A stretch of 64,000 bases of DNA from Paenibacillaceae bacterium (GCA_015057705.1 SVDU01000010.1:62001-126000); one strand, 5' to 3'. Shown: positions 1 to 8,567, numbered from the stretch's first letter. Program-made: numbers and translations. Notes: generated from the sequence alone by a model not told the origin.

Positions 1-1
1 T

Positions 2-361
2 ACTGACAAAGCGCCATCTGCGATTGGACCTTATTCTCAGGCAATTATGGCATCTGGAACGATCTATGTATCGGGACAGCTTCCCATTAATCCGTCTACC
101 GGATCATTTGCAGGAGATGATATTAAGGCGCAGACCAGGCAGTCTCTGGAGAATATCCGGGCTGTTTTAGAATCTGCCGGTGCAGGAATGGAGAATGTGG
201 TGAAAACCACCGTATTACTAAAGGATATTGGGGAATTTACAGAAATGAATGAGGTTTATACACAATATTTCACAGGTACCTGCCCTGCCAGAGCGGCATT
301 CCAGGTAGGCAGCCTTCCAAAGGATGCCAGAGTGGAGATTGAGGCGGTCGCAGTATTGTAG
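2..361 (+). CDS. ridA: RidA family enamine/imine deaminase, 5' end outside window
   Basis: RidA proteins hydrolyse reactive enamine/imine intermediates such as 2-aminoacrylate, which PLP-dependent lyases and dehydratases release, to 2-oxoacids and ammonia. The frame is open from base 2, so the true start lies before the window; the visible part begins [15 protein letters not shown], the usual N-terminal RidA motif, followed by YVSGQLP and, near the end, [21 protein letters not shown], which holds the conserved Arg and Glu of the active site. About 119 residues are visible of a usual 125-130. It is followed after about 50 bases by an amino acid permease and then a C-S lyase, the type of enzyme that makes 2-aminoacrylate, so a detoxifying partner role is likely. 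Family assignment is firm; the exact substrate is inference. Confidence 0.93.
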   Translation, partial: TDKAPSAIGPYSQAIMASGTIYVSGQLPINPSTGSFAGDDIKAQTRQSLENIRAVLESAGAGMENVVKTTVLLKDIGEFTEMNEVYTQYFTGTCPARAAFQVGSLPKDARVEIEAVAVL

Positions 362-409
362 TATGTATGAATGCTAATTAATAAGACGATCATGGAGGAG
401 GAAAACATA

Positions 410-1783
410 ATGGAAGAGCATGGCAAAAAGCTCGGTATGTTAAATATTTTCGGTCTTGGTTTGGGTGGCGCAATTGGTTCAGGTATCTTTGTTTTACTTG
501 GATTTGGAATTGGTTATACAGGCAGATCTATTGTCCTGGTATGTGTGGGTGGATGTTTGTTTATGCTTCTGGCTTATATGTATAATGTAATTATGAGTTC
601 CATGTTTGTATTTAAAGGGGGGGATTACAGCCAGAAAGCGCTGCTGTTTAATCCGACAATGACTGGTTTTTCAGCAACTATGGCTCTCGTAAACAGCATG
701 GCTATGTCAAGCTATGCCCTTGGTATGGTTACCTATATTTCAGCCGTATTTCCCGGAGTAGCGCCCTTTACCCGTCCGGTGGCGGTTCTGATTATGACTC
801 TCTTTTTTGCAAGCACTCTGCGAGGTTCCCGTTTTATAACGCTTTTAGAAAATGCTATGACAGTTATTTTAATTGGAGCAATTGCAATTTTTGTTATTTT
901 TGGTATGCCACAGGTCAGACCTGACTATTTTTCCAATGCAGACGGTGGTTTCTTCCATGGAGGATTCCCTGGATTTGTTAGTGCAATCGCAATTATGGGC
1001 TGGGCCTGCCAGGGAACCACAATGGCACCGGTATCCATGGTTGCAGTTACTGAAAAACCGAAAAAAACCATCCCGCTTGCTATTCTCTGGATCACTCTTG
1101 CTTTAGCTGTAATATATGGTGTAATGAGTATTGTTGCGGCTGGAGTATTGCCATATGATCAGGTTGCAGGAGCAAATTTGGGAGCAACTGCTAAAGCAAT
1201 ATTCCCTAATAGCATTTACGTTGTGTTTATTTTAGGCGGTGGTGTATTTGCTATTGCGACCAGCTTATTAGGCGGTATTGCCATGTTCCGTTATCCGCTG
1301 ATGAAGATCGCGGAGGACGGCTGGCTTCCTCCTGTATTTAAAAAGACGACAAAAGGTGGCTTTCCATGGGTCATTCAGCTTGCTTTTTATTTGCTCAGCG
1401 TAATGCCAATCCTGCTTGGATTCAGTCTGGATTCCATTATATCACTGGTAATGATTCCCTCCATGGTGATGAATGTATATCTTAATATGGCATGTATTAC
1501 ACTGCCAAAAAAATATCCCGACCAGTGGAAAAAATGTGCACTGCGTATGCCTATTCCGGTGTATAATGTTATTTGTGTTCTGTCTGCAGCCTGTGCTGGA
1601 GTGGTAGCTTTTAACTTATTTAAAGATTTAAAAGGAATGGATATCATTGCTTCCCTTGTTATTCTGGCAATCTGCGTTGGATTCTCCTTACTTCGTATCC
1701 ATACCGGAGCAGTGAAAAAGGAATTCCTGGAGGAAAACAAAAAAGCGATTATTGTTCAGGCACTTGCAGATGATGAGGAGTAA
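410..1783 (+). CDS. APC family amino acid permease
   Basis: A polytopic inner membrane permease of the amino acid-polyamine-organocation superfamily, 457 residues with about 12 hydrophobic segments. The N-terminal segment contains GLGGAIGSGIFVLLG, the glycine-rich substrate-binding motif of TM1. I chose ATG 410 because GGAGGAGG lies 8 bases upstream; an upstream ATG at 371 in the same frame has no such site. It lies between RidA and a MalY/PatB-type lyase in the same direction, so an amino acid feeding that lyase (cystine, cysteine, cystathionine or methionine) is the probable cargo. The substrate cannot be read from the sequence. Confidence 0.88.
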   Translation: MEEHGKKLGMLNIFGLGLGGAIGSGIFVLLGFGIGYTGRSIVLVCVGGCLFMLLAYMYNVIMSSMFVFKGGDYSQKALLFNPTMTGFSATMALVNSMAMSSYALGMVTYISAVFPGVAPFTRPVAVLIMTLFFASTLRGSRFITLLENAMTVILIGAIAIFVIFGMPQVRPDYFSNADGGFFHGGFPGFVSAIAIMGWACQGTTMAPVSMVAVTEKPKKTIPLAILWITLALAVIYGVMSIVAAGVLPYDQVAGANLGATAKAIFPNSIYVVFILGGGVFAIATSLLGGIAMFRYPLMKIAEDGWLPPVFKKTTKGGFPWVIQLAFYLLSVMPILLGFSLDSIISLVMIPSMVMNVYLNMACITLPKKYPDQWKKCALRMPIPVYNVICVLSAACAGVVAFNLFKDLKGMDIIASLVILAICVGFSLLRIHTGAVKKEFLEENKKAIIVQALADDEE

Positions 1784-1868
1784 AAATAATAAACTATATA
1801 CAAGGTGTTTGCTGCCACTCAGGTTTTATCGTGTCGGCGGCAAATAAAAGATGAAGGAGGATATTGCT

Positions 1869-3083
1869 ATGAAATACGATTTTACATCAATTATGGACCG
1901 CAGAGGCAAAGATGCCATTGCTGTGGATGGTCTTGGAACTTTACCAGGTTTCGCTCCGGATCTTCCAAAGGATGGGTATGATACGATTCCGATGTGGGTT
2001 GCAGATATGAACTTCCCAACCGTGCCATCCATCTGTGCCGCCATTGTGGAACGTGTGCAGCACCCGGCATTCGGTTATTTCAGCCCATCAGAGGAGTATT
2101 ACAATGCCATAATTAAGTGGCAGGAGGAGAGAAACGGGGTAACAGGACTGACAAAGGAATGCATTGGATATGAAAACGGTGTACTTGGCGGAGTCATCTC
2201 TGTACTGAATGCATTTTCAGCACCTGGGGATGCAGTACTTCTCCATTCCCCTACCTATATTGGTTTTACCATGAGCCTTGAGAATAATGGACGCAAAATC
2301 ATACATAGTCCATTAAAGCAGGACGAGAACGGCGTATGGCGTATGGACTATGAGTATATGGATAAAAAAATAAAGGCTCATAAGATTCATACCGCTATTT
2401 TCTGCAATCCTCACAATCCATGTGGACGTGTATGGGAAAAATGGGAAATTGAAAAAGCGATGGAAGTCTATAAGAATAATAATTGTATCGTTATTTCTGA
2501 CGAAATCTGGTCCGATCTTATTTTAGATGGAAATAAACATATTCCGGTTCAGTCCGTCAGCGAAGATGCCCGCAAGCGTACCATAGCTCTTTATGCACCC
2601 AGCAAAACCTTTAACCTGGCAGGACTGATCGGATCCTATCATATTATTTATGATCCATATTTAAGAGACCGCGTCCGCGCCCAGAGCAGCAAATCCCATT
2701 ATAATGACATGAATGTGCTGAGCATGCATGCGTTAATTGGTGCTTATAGACCGGAAGGTGCTAATTGGGTGGATGAGCTGTGCCAGGTGCTCACAAACAA
2801 TGTGAATTATGCTTATGACTATATAACAAAGAATTTCAAAGGTGTAAAGCTTTCCAAACCACAGGGAACCTATATGCTGTTTATGGATTGCACAGATTGG
2901 TGTAAAGAGAATGGAAAAACCATTGATGAACTGGAAAAGGCCGGCTGGGATGTAGGCGTTGCATGGCAGGACGGCCGCATGTTCCACGGACCATGCTCCA
3001 TTCGTCTGAATCTGGCTCTTCCTTTCAGCAGAGTAGAGGAAGCGATGAATCGTCTGAATGAGCATGTTTTTAACGCCAAATAA
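1869..3083 (+). CDS. MalY/PatB family PLP-dependent cystathionine beta-lyase/aminotransferase
   Basis: Fold-type I PLP enzyme of 404 residues, normal length for MalY/PatB C-S lyases, which cleave cystathionine or cysteine to pyruvate, ammonia and a thiol. Visible motifs are PMWVADMNF near residue 45, FCNPHNPCGRVW near 175, SDEIWSDL near 210 and the PLP lysine in APSKTFNLAGL near 245. The start at 1869 follows AAGGAGG with an 8-base gap; an in-frame ATG at 1851 lies just upstream of that site and is rejected. It follows the permease by about 85 bases and is followed by a peroxiredoxin-like gene. Cytosolic. The family is clear; the preferred substrate is inferred from context with RidA. Confidence 0.92.
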   Translation: MKYDFTSIMDRRGKDAIAVDGLGTLPGFAPDLPKDGYDTIPMWVADMNFPTVPSICAAIVERVQHPAFGYFSPSEEYYNAIIKWQEERNGVTGLTKECIGYENGVLGGVISVLNAFSAPGDAVLLHSPTYIGFTMSLENNGRKIIHSPLKQDENGVWRMDYEYMDKKIKAHKIHTAIFCNPHNPCGRVWEKWEIEKAMEVYKNNNCIVISDEIWSDLILDGNKHIPVQSVSEDARKRTIALYAPSKTFNLAGLIGSYHIIYDPYLRDRVRAQSSKSHYNDMNVLSMHALIGAYRPEGANWVDELCQVLTNNVNYAYDYITKNFKGVKLSKPQGTYMLFMDCTDWCKENGKTIDELEKAGWDVGVAWQDGRMFHGPCSIRLNLALPFSRVEEAMNRLNEHVFNAK

Positions 3084-3109
3084 ATTCACAGAAAAACGAG
3101 GTGCACGAT

Positions 3110-3652
3110 ATGGGAAAAATATATGTAAAAGACAAGATGCGTGATTTTACATTTGATACACCTTTTCGTAAAAATGTCCGGCTCAGTGAGGCAGCAGGCG
3201 GAAAGAAACTGGCTCTTGTATTTCTCCGCTATTACGGGTGTACGCTGTGCCAGTATGACCTTTCCCAGTATGCCAAAAACTATGAAAAGATCACGGCAGC
3301 AGGAGGAGAATTACTGGTGGTTCTGCAGAGCGATCCGGATTTATTAAAAGAGGACATGGGAAAAGAAGATATGTTCCCCTTTGAAATTGTCTGTGATCCA
3401 AAAGAAGAACTCTACCGGGAGTTTGAAATCCTTCCGGCAGCCAGTAAAAAAGATCTGGCAGGGCTAAAGACCATGGTGAAGGTTGGGAAAGCCATGGCAG
3501 CAGGTTTCGCTCATGGAAGGTACGAGGGCGACGAGCTGCAGCTGCCTGCGGCATTTATCTTATCACCTGACCTTACTGTAACATACGCTCATTATGCTAA
3601 GGTAATCGATGATGTTCTGGATGCAGAACAGATTGCAGACCTGATGAAATAA
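3110..3652 (+). CDS. Peroxiredoxin-like (AhpC/TSA-type thioredoxin fold) protein
   Basis: A 180-residue soluble protein of the AhpC/TSA-like thioredoxin fold. The N-terminal half has LALVFLRYYGCTLCQYDL: a strand followed by a CxxC motif (CTLC) in the position of the peroxidatic cysteine. Length fits the PRX-like subgroup often named redoxin-domain proteins. The likely role is thiol-dependent reduction of peroxides or protein disulfides. GTG 3101 is also in frame, but AGGTG just before ATG 3110 fits the later start. It lies 26 bases after the C-S lyase and is last in this directional group; release of H2S/thiols by the lyase gives a reason for co-expression. Specific substrate unknown. Confidence 0.8.
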   Translation: MGKIYVKDKMRDFTFDTPFRKNVRLSEAAGGKKLALVFLRYYGCTLCQYDLSQYAKNYEKITAAGGELLVVLQSDPDLLKEDMGKEDMFPFEIVCDPKEELYREFEILPAASKKDLAGLKTMVKVGKAMAAGFAHGRYEGDELQLPAAFILSPDLTVTYAHYAKVIDDVLDAEQIADLMK

Positions 3653-3657
3653 TTATT

Positions 3658-3721
3658 GAATAAGAGAACCGCTGTCAGAGAAGTTCAAAATGAACGGAAT
3701 GAGCAGTGGTTCTTTTATTTT
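3658..3721. terminator. Bidirectional hairpin between converging genes
   Basis: AAGAGAACCGCTG near 3660 pairs with CAGTGGTTCTTTT near 3706 (one G-U, one A-G change), followed by TATTTT. The loop is long (about 30 bases). It overlaps the end of the converging Crp/Fnr gene and can serve both strands. Confidence 0.5.
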
Positions 3722-4416
3722 CCACCAAAACAATTTCCGTTCCTGATTAACTCGGTCTCCTTTACTGTAATTGTTCTGGAATCATATTCCAACAGTCCGT
3801 CTGCCCTCATTTTCTGTAGTTCTCTGCTTAAGGAAGAGCGTTGTATCCCAAGTCTTTCCGCTAAGTCTTTTTTTGATATAGTAAGTCTGATTACATAAGA
3901 ATTTTGCAAATAATACTGATATCCCAGGAATTCTGTAATTCTCTGTCTGATGGTTTTCATGGATATAGCATCTATTTTTTCTGTAAGCATCAGAGACTTG
4001 TCTGCAATCTCTGTCATAATTCCGCTCATGAACCGGTCGTTGGAATGGCAGAGCGAAAGGATCAGTTCTTTGTAAATATGCAGGATGACAGACCTGCTTT
4101 CTGAAACAATTGTCATGGGATAGACATGCTTACTTGAGAAAAGAAGATTGGCACCTAAAATATCAGAACCGGAAAAGACGATGATTTTTAATATATTTCC
4201 GGAGGAGTCAATTTTCTGGACGGAGACTTCCCCCTCAAGTACAATATCCATTGCAGAGCATACTTCATTCTGAAGATGGATAACCTGGCCTTTGCTATAG
4301 GTATTAATTGCATAACGGGCATTTTTAAACAGCTGTATAAACTGCTCTTCTTTAAAATCTTTAAACAGATCGAGGCTTAAAAGCAAATTCGAATACATTT
4401 CAATATTAATTTTCAT
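3715..4416 (-). CDS. Crp/Fnr family transcriptional regulator
   Basis: A 233-residue regulator: cyclic-nucleotide-binding-like beta barrel (about residues 15-130, with GQVIHLQNEVCSAMDIVLEGEVSV), a dimerisation helix and a C-terminal winged helix (KKDLAERLGIQRSSLSRELQKM, about 180-202, the recognition helix). Cysteines occur but no N-terminal Fnr-type Cys cluster, so it is not an obvious Fe-S oxygen sensor. Start ATG 4416 (GTG 4419 abuts the AGGAG site too closely). It is divergent from the cupin-permease operon, and a palindrome in the gap (4431-4444) is a probable operator for both directions. Members of this type in clostridia often control adjacent redox or metal transport genes; the ligand is unknown. 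Confidence 0.88.
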   Translation of the reverse strand: MKINIEMYSNLLLSLDLFKDFKEEQFIQLFKNARYAINTYSKGQVIHLQNEVCSAMDIVLEGEVSVQKIDSSGNILKIIVFSGSDILGANLLFSSKHVYPMTIVSESRSVILHIYKELILSLCHSNDRFMSGIMTEIADKSLMLTEKIDAISMKTIRQRITEFLGYQYYLQNSYVIRLTISKKDLAERLGIQRSSLSRELQKMRADGLLEYDSRTITVKETELIRNGNCFGGK

Positions 4417-4430
4417 CACGCTCCTGATTA

Positions 4431-4472
4431 GTTGCCATGGTAACTTTTTTATTCTACATTCTAAAGTATACT
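4431..4472 (+). promoter_or_regulatory. Crp/Fnr-type palindrome plus -10 box of the cupin operon
   Basis: GTTGCCATGGTAAC (4431-4444) is a near-perfect palindrome. TATACT at 4467-4472 is a good -10 box, but the -35 position is poor (CTTTTT). With a start near 4479 the palindrome centre is at about -41.5, the textbook class II activator position. The same palindrome lies 15 bases before the Crp/Fnr start codon, allowing autoregulation. Confidence 0.55.
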
Positions 4473-4504
4473 ATGGTAAAACTAAAATGGAAAGGAGCAT
4501 TTAT

Positions 4505-4831
4505 ATGCTTGAAAAAAATTATGATTTCTCAACCCTGGACGCAAAGAATATTGAAAAACTGGTGGACGATGACAACCTGCAGCTAAACCATATGGTACTG
4601 CCAAAAGGTCAGCGGCTTCCGGAGCATTATTCAAATTCCAATGTCTACATGATTATAGTAAGGGGGAACATGTCCCTGGAACTGGATGAACAGGGAACCC
4701 ATCAATATCATGCAGGGCAGATTATTGCCATTCCATATCATGCCAGGATGAATGTTGTAAACTTTGATGATGAAATTCTGGAATTTTTCGTGGTAAAGGC
4801 TCCTAACCCGGCAAAATACGGGAGGGACTAA
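4505..4831 (+). CDS. Small cupin domain protein
   Basis: A 108-residue single-domain cupin. The core reads LPKGQRLPEHYSNSNVYMIIVRGNMSLELD with His/Asn at metal-ligand positions, followed by YHAGQIIAIPYHARMNV, the second cupin motif. The start at 4505 follows AAAGGAG; the upstream in-frame ATG 4487 lies inside that site. One base separates it from the permease gene, so the genes are translationally linked. Cupins beside transporters commonly bind a metal or a small ligand; here it may buffer or sense the transported species. The function is not established. Confidence 0.8.
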   Translation: MLEKNYDFSTLDAKNIEKLVDDDNLQLNHMVLPKGQRLPEHYSNSNVYMIIVRGNMSLELDEQGTHQYHAGQIIAIPYHARMNVVNFDDEILEFFVVKAPNPAKYGRD

Positions 4832-4832
4832 T

Positions 4833-5315
4833 ATGGACATTTTTACAGCCTTATTCTGGATTGTTACACTGGTGTGGTTTTTTGTTTCCATAGCCAAAGA
4901 CAATAAGAAGACAGTCAATGCACTTAAAATGTCAGGCGGCATGATGAAAGGGATGGCAGGAGAAATACTAGCAATCTTATTTTTAATCGGCTTGATTATG
5001 ACATTTGTCCCACAGGATACAGTCAGACATTTTATGGGAGAATCCAACCTTCTGCTTTCCACAATTATATTTGCCCTCATTGGGTGTATTACATTGATTC
5101 CTGCTTTTGTCGCGTTTCCTCTGGCAGGTTCTCTTCTGGATGCGGGAGCTAATCTGGTTCCTGTGGTTGCATTTCTCACCACTCTGACAATGGTGGGAAT
5201 CGTAACCTTTCCTTTGGAAAAGAGAGAGTTTGGAATAAAGTTCACCTTACTTAGAAATTCTCTCAGCTTTGTCTTTGCAATTCTGATTGCACTCATCATG
5301 GGGGTGATACTATGA
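4833..5315 (+). CDS. Membrane permease, N-terminal half of a split ArsP/DUF318-like transporter
   Basis: A 160-residue protein with about four hydrophobic segments (roughly 3-20, 45-62, 75-95, 100-125, 135-158). The text ALIGCITLIPAFVAFPLAGSLLDAGA resembles the repeat of the ArsP_1/DUF318 permease family, which normally has two such repeats in a 300-350 residue chain. Here each repeat is a separate gene: this one and the next, overlapping by four bases (ATGA). Co-translation suggests a heterodimer. Cargo is unknown; ArsP relatives export organoarsenicals but most family members have no proven substrate. Family assignment is by pattern and moderately sure. Confidence 0.7.
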   Translation: MDIFTALFWIVTLVWFFVSIAKDNKKTVNALKMSGGMMKGMAGEILAILFLIGLIMTFVPQDTVRHFMGESNLLLSTIIFALIGCITLIPAFVAFPLAGSLLDAGANLVPVVAFLTTLTMVGIVTFPLEKREFGIKFTLLRNSLSFVFAILIALIMGVIL

Positions 5316-6046
5316 TTAAAATAAAACAGACCGTTCATAACAACAGACTTTTGACCGTGGTTATCCTGATTTATATGGTACTGGCGGTAATAAATCCTGA
5401 TAAAGCAGGGCAGGCACTGAATGGAAGTTTGTACTACGTAAAGGAAATGCTGATGATAATGCCTGTTATTCTTGTGCTGACTTCACTTATTACAGCGTGG
5501 GTTCCCAGAAAGACCATAGAAAACAGCTTTGGCAGCGGATCAGGGGTAAAAGGATCCATACTTTCTTTTCTCCTGGGCAGTTTTTCTGCCGGTCCCATAT
5601 ATGCAGCCTTTCCTGTATGTAAAAGTCTTCTTAACAAAGGAGCAGGTATCTCTAATATTGTGATAATATTAAGTACCTGGGCAGTTATTAAGGTTCCCAT
5701 GCTTTTAAATGAAGCCAAATTTCTAAGTTTAAAGTTTATGATTATGCGTTGGATTTTAACCACTGTTTCCATCTTTTTAATGGGCTTTATTATGTCAAAA
5801 CTTATAAAGGCAGATGACATTCCAACAGGCCAGCTGGAAGAGAAGGAGAAAAACGGTGATTTATCCATAAATTCTGCCTGCTGTATGGGATGTGGCTTAT
5901 GCACAAAAATAGCACCGTATAATTTGGGTATGGAGTCAAAAAAAGCAGTTGTTCTTCAGTCGGTGTGCAGTGAAGCCCAGCAGATACAGGTTCTTGAAGC
6001 AATGGAAAAATGTCCGGCTAAGGCAATACGTAATAAAGTCAGCTAA
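5312..6046 (+). CDS. Membrane permease, second half, with C-terminal ferredoxin-like domain
   Basis: A 244-residue protein. Residues 1-165 contain about five membrane segments with LLGSFSAGPIYAAFPVCKSL, matching the repeat in the preceding gene (the GPIYAAFP stretch parallels IPAFVAFP). After a charged linker (165-185) comes SACCMGCGLCTKIAP with a later CPAKAI, the CxxCxxC...CP pattern of one [4Fe-4S] cluster, probably on the cytoplasmic side. A permease fused to an Fe-S domain suggests redox coupling or redox sensing of transport. Its stop codon overlaps the stop of the converging LysR gene. Function unknown beyond this. Confidence 0.72.
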   Translation: MIKIKQTVHNNRLLTVVILIYMVLAVINPDKAGQALNGSLYYVKEMLMIMPVILVLTSLITAWVPRKTIENSFGSGSGVKGSILSFLLGSFSAGPIYAAFPVCKSLLNKGAGISNIVIILSTWAVIKVPMLLNEAKFLSLKFMIMRWILTTVSIFLMGFIMSKLIKADDIPTGQLEEKEKNGDLSINSACCMGCGLCTKIAPYNLGMESKKAVVLQSVCSEAQQIQVLEAMEKCPAKAIRNKVS

Positions 6047-6975
6047 GAAATTAATTTCAAAAATTCAGACATGGCAAACGTAATATACCGGTTCTTTTTA
6101 CTGAAGAAACAGATATTACGTTTGCTTTTTTCTTCATCAAGCTTGTAATAAATCATATCCGTAAGTGCCGGTGATTTACATAAAAGTGTATCGCTGACAA
6201 AACAGATTCCCATTCCGGAGCAGGCAATGTGATATGCGGTTGACTGCTGATCCAGTTCAAACAGGATATCAGGCTTAAAACCATTTGCTTTGCATAAATG
6301 AGTTCCCCTTTGCATGGTATCATTATTTGGCTTCAGCATGATGAAAGGGTAATCCTTAAATTCCATTAATGGCACCACAGGAACTTTTGGGTCCTGACAT
6401 GCATTTGAACGGATCTGTTCCAGAGAAACCTGATATTCCTGAAGGTTTTGATTAATCTGATATTTTTTAGGAACGGCAATCATTAGATGTTCTTCCCGGT
6501 ATAAAAAAGAATCAAACTTGGTTTCGCACAGTGTGCTGTTATCAACGATAAAATCCAGTGAACCCAGTAAAAGCTGGGATTCAAGATTGCTGGTATTGTC
6601 TTCGATGATTGTTACGTTAATCCCTGGATACTGATGGTGCAGGCTGGAGATAAGAGGGGGAATGACATAGGAAGTAAATAAATTGCTGCCTCCAATGGTC
6701 AGTGTTCCGGTCTGTAAGTTCCTGGCATCATCGAGATAATTACGAAAATCCTGTTCAATGGCCATGATGGATTCTGCTGTCTGTATGTATTTAAGTCCGC
6801 ACTCGGTCAGCCCCACAGGTGTTATGCTTCGGTCAAAAATAGGCATACCGATTTTGGTTTCAATTCTTTTAATGGTGGAACTCAACGAGGGCTGTGAAAT
6901 ATAGAGATTGTTTGCTGCTTTTGAAAAACTCTTTTCTTTGTAGACCTCATAAACGTATTCTTTTCCAGAAAACAT
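6043..6975 (-). CDS. LysR family transcriptional regulator
   Basis: A 310-residue LTTR: N-terminal winged helix-turn-helix (KAANNLYISQPSLSSTIKRIE, about residues 17-37 after the chosen start) and a periplasmic-binding-protein-like effector domain from about 90 to 300. The start at 6975 has GGAGG five bases upstream; ATG 6987 lies inside that site. It is divergent from aspartate ammonia-lyase, with an inverted repeat in the gap, so it most likely controls aspA. The effector is unknown; aspartate or fumarate are natural guesses. Confidence 0.9.
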   Translation of the reverse strand: MFSGKEYVYEVYKEKSFSKAANNLYISQPSLSSTIKRIETKIGMPIFDRSITPVGLTECGLKYIQTAESIMAIEQDFRNYLDDARNLQTGTLTIGGSNLFTSYVIPPLISSLHHQYPGINVTIIEDNTSNLESQLLLGSLDFIVDNSTLCETKFDSFLYREEHLMIAVPKKYQINQNLQEYQVSLEQIRSNACQDPKVPVVPLMEFKDYPFIMLKPNNDTMQRGTHLCKANGFKPDILFELDQQSTAYHIACSGMGICFVSDTLLCKSPALTDMIYYKLDEEKSKRNICFFSKKNRYITFAMSEFLKLIS

Positions 6976-7013
6976 GGCTGCCTCCATATAAATGTAAAGT
7001 TATGATAATTATA

Positions 7014-7032
7014 AATCAATTGATATTTGATT
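7014..7032. promoter_or_regulatory. Candidate LysR operator between lysR and aspA
   Basis: AATCAA, seven bases, TTGATT: a perfect 6-bp inverted repeat that also contains the T-N11-A core typical of LysR sites. It lies 39 bases from the lysR start and 72 from aspA, in a very AT-rich gap. Confidence 0.45.
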
Positions 7033-7103
7033 ATAGTATAAATCGAATATATACTTATTACAAGAATTACATATCAAACATTTGTAAAAAGTGAGGGTAT
7101 CCT

Positions 7104-8534
7104 ATGGAATACAGGTTGACTAATAAAGAGGAAGAGTATCGTGTGGAAAAAGACATCATTGGTGAGCAGAAGGTTTTAAAAAGTGCCTATTATGGGATTC
7201 AATCTTTAAGAGCAAAAGAGAATTTTCATATCACAGGACTTAACATGCATCCAGAGATTATTAAAAATGTGGTTTATATTAAAAAGGCCGCTGCAATTAC
7301 CAATTTTGAAGCGGGTCTTCTGGATGAAGCAATCTCCCTGGCAATTGTACAGGCATGCGATGAATTACTGAAAGGAAAATTTCTGGAGTATTTTATCGTA
7401 GATCCCATACAGGGCGGAGCAGGGACTTCCCTGAATATGAATGCCAATGAAGTCATAGCAAACAGAGCCATAGAGATCCTGGGCGGAAAAAAAGGAGACT
7501 ATAGCCTGGTTAATCCTAATGATCATGTAAACTGCGGACAATCCACCAATGATGTAATTCCTACAGCAGGCAAAATGACATGTTATGTTCTTTTAAAGAA
7601 AGCATTAATACAGCTAGAGCGTCTTAAGCTGGCATTTGAGGAAAAATCAAAGGAATTCGATCATGTGATTAAAATGGGAAGAACCCAATTACAGGATGCA
7701 GTACCCATTCGTCTGGGGCAGGAATTCCAGGCTTATGCAACGGCTGTCAAAAGGGATATGATCCGTATTGAGAAAGTATTTGAAGAAATTAGGTACGTCA
7801 ATTTAGGCGGAACCGCCATAGGTACCGGAATTAATGCGGATGAATATTACATGAAGCGGATTGTGCCAAAGTTAAAAGAAATATCTGGCATAGATTTAAT
7901 TCAGGCATCCGATCTCTTTGATGCAACACAAAGTCTGGATTCCTTCGTGGCAGTGTCCGGGGCGGTTAAGGCCTGTGCAGTTACCCTCTCAAAGATAGCC
8001 AGTGATTTAAGGCTGATGTCTTCCGGACCAAGAACGGGATTTGGAGAAATCAACCTTCCGGCAAGACAGAACGGCTCTTCCATTATGCCTGGTAAAGTAA
8101 ATCCGGTAATTCCTGAGGTAGTCAATCAGGTGGCTTTCCATATTATTGGAAATGATCTGACCATAACTTTAGCCGCTGAAGCGGGGCAGCTGGAGTTAAA
8201 CGCCTTTGAACCCATTGTGTTTTATTCTCTGTTTCAATCCCTTGATACGTTGACATATGCGGTAGAGACATTTGTGGATCACTGTATCACCGGCATTACT
8301 GCAAATGAGGACAGATGCCGTCAATTAGTAGAAAACAGTGTGGGAGTCATTACTGCTTTATGTCCTTACATCGGTTACAGAGATTCTGCGGAAATTGCAA
8401 AAGAGGCCATTCGGACTGGAAGACCGGTGAGGGAGCTTATTATAAAAAAAGGATTGCTGTCTCCGGCTGATGTTAATATAGTTCTAAATCCCATGAATAT
8501 GACACGACCGGGAATTGCAAAAAAGAGTTGTTAG
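7104..8534 (+). CDS. aspA: Aspartate ammonia-lyase
   Basis: Cytosolic homotetramer of the fumarase/aspartase superfamily that converts L-aspartate to fumarate and ammonia. The 476-residue length is normal. Visible: the N-terminal EKDIIGEQKVLKSAYYGIQS, the substrate segment QSTNDVIPTAG, TQLQDAVPIRLGQEF and the superfamily signature GSSIMPGKVNP near residue 325 with its catalytic serine loop. Aspartase rather than class II fumarase is favoured by the N-terminal sequence. The start follows GTGAGGGT, a weak ribosome site. An insertion element has landed on the stop codon: the target duplication begins with its TAG, so the protein is intact but the native terminator is now downstream of the element. 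Confidence 0.93.
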   Translation: MEYRLTNKEEEYRVEKDIIGEQKVLKSAYYGIQSLRAKENFHITGLNMHPEIIKNVVYIKKAAAITNFEAGLLDEAISLAIVQACDELLKGKFLEYFIVDPIQGGAGTSLNMNANEVIANRAIEILGGKKGDYSLVNPNDHVNCGQSTNDVIPTAGKMTCYVLLKKALIQLERLKLAFEEKSKEFDHVIKMGRTQLQDAVPIRLGQEFQAYATAVKRDMIRIEKVFEEIRYVNLGGTAIGTGINADEYYMKRIVPKLKEISGIDLIQASDLFDATQSLDSFVAVSGAVKACAVTLSKIASDLRLMSSGPRTGFGEINLPARQNGSSIMPGKVNPVIPEVVNQVAFHIIGNDLTITLAAEAGQLELNAFEPIVFYSLFQSLDTLTYAVETFVDHCITGITANEDRCRQLVENSVGVITALCPYIGYRDSAEIAKEAIRTGRPVRELIIKKGLLSPADVNIVLNPMNMTRPGIAKKSC

Positions 8535-8539
8535 TTTTA
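8532..8539. repeat. Left copy of 8-bp target site duplication
   Basis: TAGTTTTA directly before the left inverted repeat; the identical octamer follows the right end at 10321-10328. Its first three bases are the aspA stop codon. Confidence 0.9.
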
Positions 8540-8567
8540 GGCTATGTTTAAGATAAATGTTGAAAAT
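8540..8567 (+). repeat. Left terminal inverted repeat of the IS element
   Basis: Begins GGCTATGTTTAAG and pairs with the complement of 10293-10320: the outer 12 bases and an inner TGTTGA block are identical. Confidence 0.88.

Noticed and set aside
4631-5338. 235-codon minus-strand frame opposite the cupin and permease genes
   Set aside because: Antisense to two well-supported genes; no family resemblance.
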